From Lindgomyces ingoldianus (lineage: Eukaryota > Ascomycota > Dothideomycetes > Pleosporales > Lindgomycetaceae), in assembly GCF_010093535.1 (NCBI RefSeq), contig NW_022985164.1, positions 1,217,485 to 1,281,484 on the forward strand: a stretch of 64,000 nucleotides of DNA, written 5' to 3'. The translations under genes were made by a program, and so were the position numbers. Numbering within the stretch: the first letter of the stretch is position 1; the number at the start of each line of letters is the position of its first letter. The notes beneath the pieces were generated by a model that saw nothing but the letters and a program-made list of their open reading frames with translations, ran no database searches and was not told where the DNA came from. Below, piece by piece: positions 1-9,935 of this stretch.

Positions 1-69
1 GTGGAAGGGCTCGACGGCATCAAGGGCATAGAAGGTTACGATGAGGACGCTGCAGTGCGTATTCGTTAG
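1..69 (+). CDS. Possible 3' end of an upstream gene (partial)
   Basis: Frame 1 is open from the first base to a TAG at 67-69 and reads as a plausible C-terminal tail of 22 residues (VEGLDGIKGIEGYDED then AAVRIR). The tail is too short to name a family. It could be chance, because 22 open codons at a window edge is weak evidence. The support is the unbiased, protein-like composition and the absence of any better reading here. The function is unknown. Confidence 0.3.
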   Translation: MEGLDGIKGIEGYDEDAAVRIR

Positions 70-993
70 CTGGGGTCCGAGTTTGGGAAGGAGGTCGTGT
101 GCCGGGGGTTTCCTACAGAATTATGACATAGTCGAGTATGTATCTGCGCGTATTAGCATCTCTACGTCTCTTAGAATGGTTGCGCATCTACGTACGAGAG
201 GATGACCGTCTTGGGGAGTTTCTTCTTGGAGAAAGCACTCAGGCGATCAGGGAGTTTGTAGTTGTCCATTCCGAATTACCGCATCCAGCTACACCGACAA
301 GGAAGAACAGTCCTGAGGCTCAAATGGGCTACTTTTCTAGCGCAAATAGTATGCACAGCGAAGAGAAGGCAAGTCGCACGCGGCCGCCAAGCAGCTGCGG
401 GATGTGATTGTTTCGTTGGTCGAGCTTCTAAGGGTTCAAAACAGGCGGCCCTCGCGGAGAGACGCACAATGCAAAAAGAGACGAAAAACTAGTCAGGTCA
501 ACTGGGTGTCTTTGTAGTCGGCTTCTTCCCATCAGCTCCCCAGCGAAGAGGGAGGCCGTAGAGTGCAGGTCAATCGCCTGTCAGCTTCCACATCGAACGC
601 TCAGCCACGGTCCACCAAGCCTAGGCTAGCGCCTAGCATTGTCCTTGGCGGTGCTCACGCATCGTCATGCCGGTTTCGTCCAAGAACACCACAACAGTCG
701 AGCGAATCGAGGCCATCTATGACGACAATCCAACTCGCCGGCGCAACAACATGCGATGCGTGGCGTCCGATGCAGAACAATTTGTTTCCTCCAGACCCTG
801 GACTGACGCGGCATGTCGCCTGGACAGGCTAAAACCATGTGGCGCACGTTTCGCACTAGTCCAAAAGAGGTATCGCGCAACGGACCCGGCCCTCGGCTTA
901 TTTTTACACTCAACACCATAATCTTCTCTTCCAGGTCTATTTCTGTATGCCATTGGTCAGGCTCGTCTTTGCAGATCGCACCTCGCTCTCATC
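70..993. other. Intergenic, nothing recognised
   Basis: Only short overlapping reading frames occur here and none resembles a known family. The right part should hold the promoter of the alpha/beta hydrolase that starts at 994. Confidence 0.5.
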
Positions 994-2788
994 ATGGCCA
1001 GTCTGCTAGACAGAGCGACCAGTATCATATCGTCACCAAAGATCGTCCAAGGGACACACTCTTCCAATCTACCCAGTCTTCCCAATCTTTCCAGTCTTCC
1101 TGTATCATCTCGTCTTCCCCTGTATCTTTCCGCAGGAGCGGCGTCTGTCGGCCTTTTGCTCTTTATCAACTCATTAAGAGGCTTTCCCAACTCTGGGGGA
1201 ACCAAAGTTATTCCGTCGCCGAGAGAAACCCTCCTGCCCCGATTATCAACAGACGAGACCAAGAACCTGCCGTATCCACCATATGCCCTTCCTGGAGCCC
1301 GCGATGTGGATTCGCCATATGGCACTACGCGGGTGTACGAATGGGGACCAAAAGATGGACCGAAGGTTCTCCTTCTTCACGGCATAAGTACCCCCAGCAT
1401 TGCACTTGCGGGCCTGGCTTATAAACTTGTCGAGAAGGGATGTCGAGTGATGCTGTTTGGTAGGTGGCAATGAAGTCTTTTCAATCATTTGTCGTCAATC
1501 TCCTTGCTGCTCGTTTATTCCTTGAGAACTCTGGTTTGTTTTACCAAGCTCAACTCAACTTTTTATGACCATTTCGGTTGCGACTGGCAATACACAGAGT
1601 CTTCAGAGCCTTGTCAACCCCCATTTCATTCTCACCGCCATTTCAACTCAAACCCTCCTTCATCTAGAGTACGCCTGCGCCTACCATGGAACAATGGCAG
1701 AGTAGATTTGGTTAGTTAATCGTCCTGCCATAATCAAGAAGGACGTTAACAAGATGCAAATTTCTGTCTCGAATCACCTCTGTCATGTTCTGCAGAACAT
1801 ACCTTAGATATCTAGAGCATTTCCTATCCTCGCAATATTTCACAATCTATGCAGTCAGAAATCTCATTCATCCCCACTCAAGATTTTCGCACTGCCCAAA
1901 TCTCCTCGAAGACCACCAAACTCACCAATAATAGACCTCTTCTCTCGCGGCCACTCTTCGGGACCTTCTCCCGCCACAAACTCCTACTCCTCCGCTCTCT
2001 ACACCTCCCAAATTCTCCTCGTCCTTCAATCCTCCCCTCTATCCTGGACTAGCACATCCCCCTTCACTATCGTTGGGTACTCTTTAGGCGGGGCCATAGC
2101 CGCCGATTTCACCTCCTACTTCACCGCCTCCATCTCACACCTAATCCTGATCGCACCCGGAGGTCTAATCCGCACCACACACATAACGTGGAAGAGCCGC
2201 TTCCTCTACTCCACCAGCGGACTTCTTCCAGAATGGATGATTCACTCGCTAGTCGCCAGGAGATTATGGACGGGCCCTAACACCGCCCGTAGCATTGAGC
2301 CCGAGGGGGACGTCGAGGCCCAGAAAGAGCCCGAGAGTGAGAAGAAAGGTGGACTGAGAAGCCACGCTGTCTACCTCTCCCCGCAACTCAATCTCCTTCC
2401 AACATGCCCCAACAGCACTGTCGGTAACGTCGTCGACTGGCAGATCCAGCATCACCGAGGCTTTGTGCCAGCTTTTGTATCTACTATTCGCTTCGCGCCG
2501 ATTCATAATCAACATCATCGCTGGCGTATCATTGGTGAAAAGATGAAGATTGGGGGGATACCGTTGAAGAAAGTGAATGTGATATTAGGCGAAAATGACC
2601 CTATCATCGTCGCTGAGGAAGTTGCTGAAGATGTCAAGGAAGTGCTGGGAGAAGATTATGTTCAAGTCCAGGTCCTGAAGGGTGCAGGACATGAACTCGC
2701 CATTGACAAAGTTGATGAGATTGCGAGTTTGGTGGGAAGAGAATTGGGGCTGGCACGCAAGGCAAAGAAGTCGAAATCCAGGTGGTAG
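994..2788 (+). CDS. Membrane-anchored alpha/beta hydrolase
   Basis: Two exons, 994-1459 and 1935-2788, give 439 residues. The join restores a family motif: exon 1 ends in VMLF plus one base, and exon 2 supplies DLFSRGHSSG. A hydrophobic stretch at residues 39-62 may anchor the protein in a membrane. LLLHGIS is the oxyanion-hole HG motif, VGYSLGG carries the nucleophile Ser, LGENDPI the likely acid Asp, and GAGHEL the catalytic His near the C-terminus, in canonical order. The substrate cannot be inferred; esterases, lipases and epoxide hydrolases share this fold. The 475-bp intron (GTAGGT...AATAATAG) is long for this window and no further exon was needed inside it. A charged insert (EGDVEAQKEPESEKK) sits in the lid region. 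Confidence 0.85.
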
Positions 2789-3836
2789 ATATGTATAACG
2801 GTCATGACTCTCGATGTACTTACTACTCAATGTTGAGATATACAAGGGGCAGCCCAGGTCCGGTTCCAAGCAGAAAGCTGTATCTTCTTACCACTCTTCT
2901 ATACTTTAGCAGCTAGCTTGATAGATAAAACTCAACTTAAACAATGTTCCGTGAGATGCGCCAATATGCTATGCAAGTCCAACACAATGCAAAGTCGCTA
3001 TATCCATGCCACTAGCGGGCAAATCCTGATTCCACATGTCCAATCTCTCCAGGAAACCCCGTTCCAGCCTCTTACCAACCCAGACCCAAAATACCAAAAT
3101 CCGATCCTGACTCTATACAACATAGCGCCACAATCACACCTTTAATTAATGAGGGCTCGCGCCAACCATACAGTCTTACAGATTCCCTAGAAAGGAAAGA
3201 CGTCAGTCTAAATGCAGTAAGGCTTGATTCAAAAGCTTCTTTTCATTTGGTACGTCAGCACTGGTTGACGCCACCATATAAATGTGCTATTTCGCTAACT
3301 GCCTTACTCAGGATCATGAGTATGCCGATGGAGAAAGGGGTAGAATCCGAGAGCTAGGGATGCGAACAAGCGACTCACGGATTACTGCTGCATAGAAACT
3401 GAAACTGAACGCAAGGCGGGTGTTGGTTCTCAGGCGGTAAAGCTATTCACGGATAGAACAGTCGAGCCAATATTCGATATATGGTATGTATATGAATTGT
3501 CCTACATCTCCTCCACGTCCTCCACCCCTCTAATATCTTAGAGACCCCCAAGCTCGCTAAATTCATCCTGATCATCTGAGCTCCAGATGTAGGTCAAAAG
3601 TAACCCAACTATGCAATCATAATTCCCCTAAACGCCGTGGTATACAAATCACACTCCTGAAGTACTTGTATCGCATCATTAATGCTCATCCATAAATACC
3701 AGTCACACACACACACACACACATACGTCATCCGAAAATCTGATGATTTGCCGTTCTATGTCCATCTTTCACAGATTAGCCATTACCATGACGAATCACG
3801 GAGCCTGAACGCCAGCTTTTGTTCGTTCAAATCCGA
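2789..3836. other. Intergenic between convergent genes
   Basis: This stretch separates the 3' ends of the hydrolase (+) and the SUR7-family gene (-). No coding signal is recognised. It contains a (CA)10 microsatellite at 3704-3723. Confidence 0.6.
3704..3723. repeat. (CA)10 microsatellite
   Basis: A pure dinucleotide run of ten CA units lies in the intergenic spacer, close to the 3' end of the SUR7-family gene. It is likely length-polymorphic. Confidence 0.95.
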
Positions 3837-4930
3837 CTACACACGCTCGTGTCTGAAAGGCTCATAGGCACTACCTGAGGTGGTAGTACCAGAGTGAGGC
3901 ATGTTGTGGAGCTCGTTGCCCTGATCGCGATGGCCGAGATAGGGAGACGCAACACGCTCGTAGGTATATGGCGTCTTTTCCACGACAACCTTCTTGTGGC
4001 CGGACTTTCCTGAACAGCAGCAGACAGAGATCAACCAGAAGAAGCCGGAGGCGATGGAAAAGGCAACGCCAAGCCAGACTACGGAAAGCATCTTGGTGCC
4101 TAGCGAGGCCTTGATCTTGTAGGGCTTGAGAGCACTTTCGAAGGTCCCGGCGAGAGCACCGTATAGGGCAGTTGAGGTGACGGCGGCGGCGACGATGAAG
4201 AGGGTTTGCGCCTAAACGTGGGGTTAGCTTTCGATTCTGATGATACGAAATTGAAGGGATGCTCACCGAAGAGACAATGGTTGTAACAAGGCTTCCCCAT
4301 CGGCTAAAAATAGCAAAGATACCGACGACAAGTTCCGCGGCTGTGAGACAGATGGCAATAACATAGGCACTGAACATCCACTTGGAAACTTTGTGGTACG
4401 CATCGATTCCGTTCTTCAGCTTGTCAGGGAAGATCTGCTGGGCGGTTGTGTTTTTTAGCTCCCAGACGTCGATGGGGTTGAACCAAAAGTTGGCCTTGCG
4501 GGGAGAGCAATAGGTGACAGTATCTTTGTTCTTGTCATCGGTATCACCCTCGCAGTAGTTCCACAATCCGACCTAGTCAAAGGTTAGTGACTGCATTGCA
4601 AACTCATCGGAATTATGTACCTGGTAGAAGTCCTTCAGATCCTTCGACTTCGCCGCACCCGTGAGTGCCTGGAGCAGGACATTGTCAAGATTCGAATTCT
4701 CTAACACATCGGGGTTTTCCGTAAAGTCTTTGGTATCCGCCTATATTACACGTCAGAACCATGTCAATCTCGCGACACCGTTTAGAACCAACCTTGAAGA
4801 AGTAAAGGTCATTCTGCAATGCCATGTTCTTGTTAAGCTGGCCCGAGAACACCAATATCAGGCAAATGAGCGACGCAATGGTCAGTGCCATTGGCACGAA
4901 AATGCACGCGAATCGCCCGAGTTTGCCCAT
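3837..4930 (-). CDS. SUR7/PalI family four-pass membrane protein
   Basis: Four exons (4793-4930, 4621-4740, 4267-4572, 3837-4211) give 312 residues. The introns are 52, 48 and 55 bp. The first membrane segment is at residues 7-29, followed by a long extracellular loop, then three more segments (around KWMFSAYVIAICL, the segment following the third intron, and VVWLGVAFSIASGFFWLI). The loop contains GLWNYCEGD and a second Cys in TYCSP, the W-x-Y-C-type claudin-like signature of the SUR7/PalI family. The cytosolic tail is basic and Tyr-rich. Family members sit in plasma-membrane eisosome or MCC domains or act in ambient-pH sensing. Which subgroup this belongs to is not decidable here. The start is the ATG of MGKLGRF, immediately before the first membrane helix. 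Confidence 0.85.
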
Positions 4931-6872
4931 TCTGGCGTTGGTTGTTTCTTTTTTGTTTGGAGCGGCTGAGGCCTGGAAGGATGTCGGGACGCTACGTCAA
5001 TCGGGAGCGGCAGGAGAGGAAAACAACAATTGTGAGGGGTGGACAGCTGAATTCGAGGTTACCCCAAACGCGAAACAAGGTGTTGGATATGTGGACGGGA
5101 GGCTGGACGACGGATGGATCTGAGATGTTAGGGCGTTGTCGAGGCTTTTTGTAGGACGGCCAACACTGAGCTGAAGGGGCTGAAGGGGTCCGTGTTAACG
5201 CAGATGGAGAACCAGGAAGAAGCGACCACAGCCTCACAAGGCTTGGAGTGGCTAGCACGAACTAGGAAAAAAGCGCTGACGACTAGGTCTTCTTGGGCCT
5301 TTAACACGACGACGATGGCGGTGCAGCCCTGGAGTATTCCCTATCATGAACACAACGCTGCGCGATCTCAGCAGCGGCGAATAACCACCCGGTCAGCGGC
5401 TTCATATGTCCCGGCATGTTAGTTGTTATTGTTGTCAGTTTGTGTGCCGGAATCTGTGAACTAGTGATGCGGTTTGCGCAACGAACGGGATGTCGATGTG
5501 CTTTCACATCTCCAAATAAAATTTCCTTGATTACCCAAGCAACTCTACCGAAATAGCTTCCCAAGCTGCGTTCCCTTCACCAGTCCTCAGTACTCTTGTT
5601 TGAGGCTGAAATTCTCCATTCACTGCTCTTCCTCCAATTGCTCCATCCAGCAATCACCCTAACCACGCCAAGCTCCAACGCTCCCCGTTCCGCATCTACA
5701 TTCCCCTCCCATCGTACGAGCGATGTTGCACAGCTACTGCTGTGGCTGAACAGTCCCCAAGCTCATCTCGGCGCACTCTCCCTCCGAAGTTCAAGCGTTC
5801 GAGCTTCTCTTGCAAAGCATGACGCCGAGCTGTCGACCAAGCCCTCGAAACGGTAAAGGCGCTGGTGCGCAGTCAGCACGCCTATTTTTAGGCTCAAATG
5901 CACCAACCCAAGCGCAGAAAAAGCAGCAAGGGCGATAATAGCGTCTTGGCAGATCTGAAGGCGAAAGCCGCTCCCCAGGCCTGGAGCGGTCAGTGGACCC
6001 TGAGCTGCTTCAACACCATGAAATTTCCTCACGATGGTCGCCGACAACAGGGGTCCGTAGTAATCGTGTAGCACCCGGCTGCTCACCACTAAAGTCACCA
6101 GAATTGAATGTCAAAGTGCGCGTTGCTGAAGCTGCTAATTCTTTTTAGATTTTCTCTATCTCGCATCTCGTGCCAATGAGGCGGCGGAGGGACGCGCGTC
6201 CAACCCCTCAGACACCTCACCAACTCCGGATCCCCTCACTCTGCTTATCGTTCAACCATGACAGCGTGTAATCCAAAACCTCAGCAAATGAGAGCTCCCA
6301 AACACGTGAATGCCATCACATCGTGTGTAGAGTGATCGAACTCTGCCTCAGACTTCTCCCTAAATGCTTATAACAAATGAAAAATTCAACAAATGAATTG
6401 TATAGTCGCCTGACTAGATCCAAAATGCCAGTGGTATAAACAGTGTGGCAACCATTGCGCACATTCAAAGTGGAAATTGACAAACCAAATGCAACAAACA
6501 GAATGACTCTTCGAGCTTCTCGCCCCCGCAAGAAATGCTGAGACAAATGACAATGAAAAGAAACGGCCCGTGGGCAGGTTTGTAGACATTAGATGTTAGG
6601 ACTAATGTCTCGAGTAGATGCGCCTAAACTCCGTCGCGAATATGTTGTCAGAAAGTCGCTGAAGTCTAAATGATAAGGTTACAAGGGCGAATATCGCGGA
6701 ATGAATGGTTCTGAAGTGCCCTGGACGTCATCGGTTCCGGCTGTCTTGAGCATCGTCGTGACGTGCGTGGGCGGAAAGGACGGTGCTTCGTCGCTGGTGA
6801 TATCCTGGAGACCATGGAAGGTGTGGGATAGGATGCGGGGATTAACGAGTAGAATGTTGTGCAGATCGCTTT
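4931..6872. other. Intergenic, nothing recognised
   Basis: About 1.9 kb without a convincing gene. Short open frames exist on both strands (for example 5596-5856 + and 5763-6098 -), but they overlap each other and match no known family. The left end should contain the promoter of the SUR7-family gene and the right end the 3' UTR of Png1. Confidence 0.5.
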
Positions 6873-8266
6873 TCATCGAGGATGTTGATCTCGAGGGTTG
6901 TGTTGGTTTGGTGTGCTCCTTCCACCTTCGCCTCTTTGTCGTATCCACTCTGCAGATCCACTGGTTCGGCCTTCCTGTGCTTTCTGCGCATCGGGGTCGG
7001 GTCGAGGACGGCTGCTTCGTCCGCTCAAGATGTCGTCGGCACTGATTCTGCTCACCTCGTGTGCGATAGAGGAGATGACGTAGCTGCGGAGTTCCCGATC
7101 CTCACGCATGTCTTCGCCTTCAAGGCGGAACTTGTCCTGCTTCGACATACTGCTTCGACGCATGGCGCGGATTTCATCCATAATGTGGAGCAAGGCAGCC
7201 TCGGGTGCCCTGGTGCGCTCCATGCCATGTTTGGTTGGATTGCGTACATATCTTCGAGTGACATCCATAGCGCCATCAACAGAGAAAGCAATGCAGTAAG
7301 CGAGCTTCTTGCCCCATCCTTGATAAATTGTTAGCTATAGGTCCCTGGAGGGTTAAACAGAGAATGCGACATACCCTCTGTGTAAAGTCGGGGTTTGTCC
7401 CAGGCTTCTTCGCAAGCATCGACATGCACCCAGCGCTTGCGGTGGAGCGAGTAGACCTCCGTCCACACATGATCTTCGCTGTTCCAGACCCATCGTACCC
7501 TTGAGCCGACGGCTCTGCACAGCATGCTGAAGCAATTGGCCCATTCGCCACATCGGCCTCGCCGAGTCTGGAGCAGGACAAAAGCGTCGTTGTATCGGGG
7601 ATATCGTTCGTATGCGCCGCACTGCTCGACTGAGCATTTGTAGAGTTCAACTTGGTTCGCGCCACGGGCTTGCTCGTCGGGGAGTGGAGCGGCCATGCCT
7701 ACGCCGATTGTGGGAGAGTAGCATCGTGAGCATGGAGGGTTGTTGACCCAGGTGAAAAATGATCGCTTAAACCATCGCAGAAGTGCCCGCACAACGCAGT
7801 CTTGGTAGCCCCATGCGGCCTTCTTGCCAGCGCCCAAGCTTTCTGCTTCAGCTTGCAGGATCTGGCTCTCCTCCTCGGCTTCACTGTAGATCTGCTCCAG
7901 TGGGACAACTCGAAGGGCTTCGTCCAGCAGACCGGGGTTCTCCCACCGTATGGGCATGTTAGATAGCGAGTGAAGCATGTTCTTAAAGCGTATTGATCGA
8001 GCATCCTGAGGGGCCTGGGCCACCAGAGGTATGTTTCGGAGTGACGAGTAGGATGGCGGAGGTGCATTCGTGGTGGCCGGCGGCTGTGGTGTGCCGAAGT
8101 CTCGCGGCGCTGGCGATGACGACCTTGACAGGACAGATCGCGAGGTGAGTTCGTTCATCCGCTTTGTGCTCAGGACCTGTCGAAAGCGCTCCGTCATTTC
8201 CTGGGCAAGTTGATCGGTGTCGACATTGGCAGCGGCGCCCCGCTCGGCGGCGTGCGAGTGCTCCAT
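6873..8266 (-). CDS. PNG1: Peptide:N-glycanase (transglutaminase-like deglycosylase)
   Basis: Two exons (7375-8266, 6873-7318; 56-bp intron) give 445 residues. Png1 removes N-glycans from misfolded glycoproteins in the cytosol during ER-associated degradation. The transglutaminase core is intact: the catalytic Cys lies in [10 protein letters not shown], the His in EDHVWTEVY and the Asp in [12 protein letters not shown]. The Zn site is visible as PPCSRC and YKCSVEQC. The exon join rebuilds [16 protein letters not shown], a conserved stretch. I chose the ATG of [10 protein letters not shown]; the frame continues 116 codons further upstream, but that extension is low-complexity and unlike the family. 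The N-terminal 110 residues are disordered and rich in Ser and Pro. The C-terminal 100 residues are charged. Neurospora PNG1 is known to lack catalytic residues, whereas this copy keeps them. Confidence 0.92.
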
Positions 8267-9935
8267 GGTCGGGGTGTGAACTGCAGTCGCAGTGGAGGAG
8301 TGCAGATGTCGAGGATGGCGTTGGTGAAGAGATGAAGCAGTGGTGGGAGTCGAGCTTTGAGGATGTTCCAGGCTGCGACTGAAAGTGGGTGCACAGCCCT
8401 GGATGATGCGCGGCGGCTGTAGGCGCAGCAGAGCGGGTGGCACGCAGCGAAGTATTCTGGGAGTGGCCGACAACTGTTGCGATGCAGCAACGTAGCGTTG
8501 ATGGAGACCGCAACGGGAGCTCGACGAGAGCAGGAGTGTGTTGAGAGTGGAGAGGGGAGCGGCCGTGGTGAGGTGTGGAGGGTATTGATGCGGAGGCCGA
8601 TGCGGTAGGGGCAACTGCCCAAGTGATTGCGCGTACGTATGCTTGCGTACGAGTCCCTCAGCCCCGGATTGGCTCGCTTCCTAGCTCCGAGGTCGCGGTC
8701 CCCCCTCAGCAGAAAGACAGAACCGTCGTCGGCCGTCCGTCAGAGACGCATCCGCCGCAGGTGACGGTGAGATGGTGTTTGATGAACGCCTTTGCTGCTG
8801 AGCGGCGCGGGAGGCGATGAGTGTCCTCGGCGTTTTCTGCTCTCAAGAGCGGCAGCGGCGCAGTGGAGCAGGAGGGTGTTGAGCGAGACCGATACCCTGC
8901 CCGGCAGCCCATCCGATTCGAGTTGAGTGGTCGGCAAATATGCTGCCTCTTCTCGCCGATAATTGAGGGAACAATGGTGCAGGCTCAAAAGCGCAAGGAT
9001 CGCGAGATGAATATTGAGTCTACGATCATAGAACAGGAGGTTCGAACGGTTTGGTACGAATTCAAGGGCTTTTCATCAGGGAGCAGATCCATTTCGCTGC
9101 CTGACTGGCCGCGCGTGCAGTCTGAACAAAGTCCACGTATTCGGCGCTAGCCAGAGATTGGCTGGGGAGTCGTAAGCTCCCGCATCAGTCGCTGCATCCA
9201 TGGACCTCCTCTCAACCCCATATAAACTGATACAGGAACAATAATAAGATCCAATTCCCAAGCCTGGGCCTAGATAAGGTTGACAGCCCGCCGCTTCACC
9301 CAGCGTACCCCACCCACGCAATCGCCTGAGACACCTTCCAACTTGTTCCGCCGCTATTCCTAGGCTTGCGCACCGGCGGCCTGGCAGCGAGCGTCGTAAG
9401 ACAGATGGCAACCAGTGGCGATACATGCAAAGCCTTTGGGGTGAGATGTCAAGTCTGATGCTGTGGTCTTGGCTATTAGCCCCTTCCGAAGGCTGCTCTT
9501 AACAAATGTCCTGCAAGCAGTGCTTGAAACTCCTGCTAAGTAATGATGGGCACGATCAGCAGAACACCTCACGGAGCCGGACAAGGACGCTTACGAGTCG
9601 CTGCCCTTCAGAAAGTGAGATCAGATTCGAGAAGCTTACGAATGGTCGAAGTCATACGACGACGAACACGTTTCGAATTAGGTTAGTGTTGCTTGTGAGC
9701 CTCGTGAGAGCAAGGATGGTCCCACTTTACCAACACGCTCCACAACTTTATAGTTCTAAGATCCACAGACATCAAGCTACTGTCACGGGAACCTTGCTGT
9801 GAATTAGCGATCATGTTTGGAGCAGTGTTGGAGCTTTGACCGAGATATTTGAAACTACTTGACTGGGCGAGGACCACGCGTTGTCTCGACTCTCCTCACT
9901 CAAGAAGGAATAAGAGGGTGATGGCATGAAACATA
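8267..9935. other. Intergenic, nothing recognised
   Basis: This region holds the promoter of PNG1 on the left and the 3' flank of UTP4 on the right. The small reading frames are not convincing and none gives a family match. Confidence 0.5.

Noticed and set aside
8194..8622. N-terminal extension of Png1 and an overlapping Cys/Arg-rich frame
   Set aside because: The extension before MEHSH is low-complexity and absent from the family; the other frame is a shadow.
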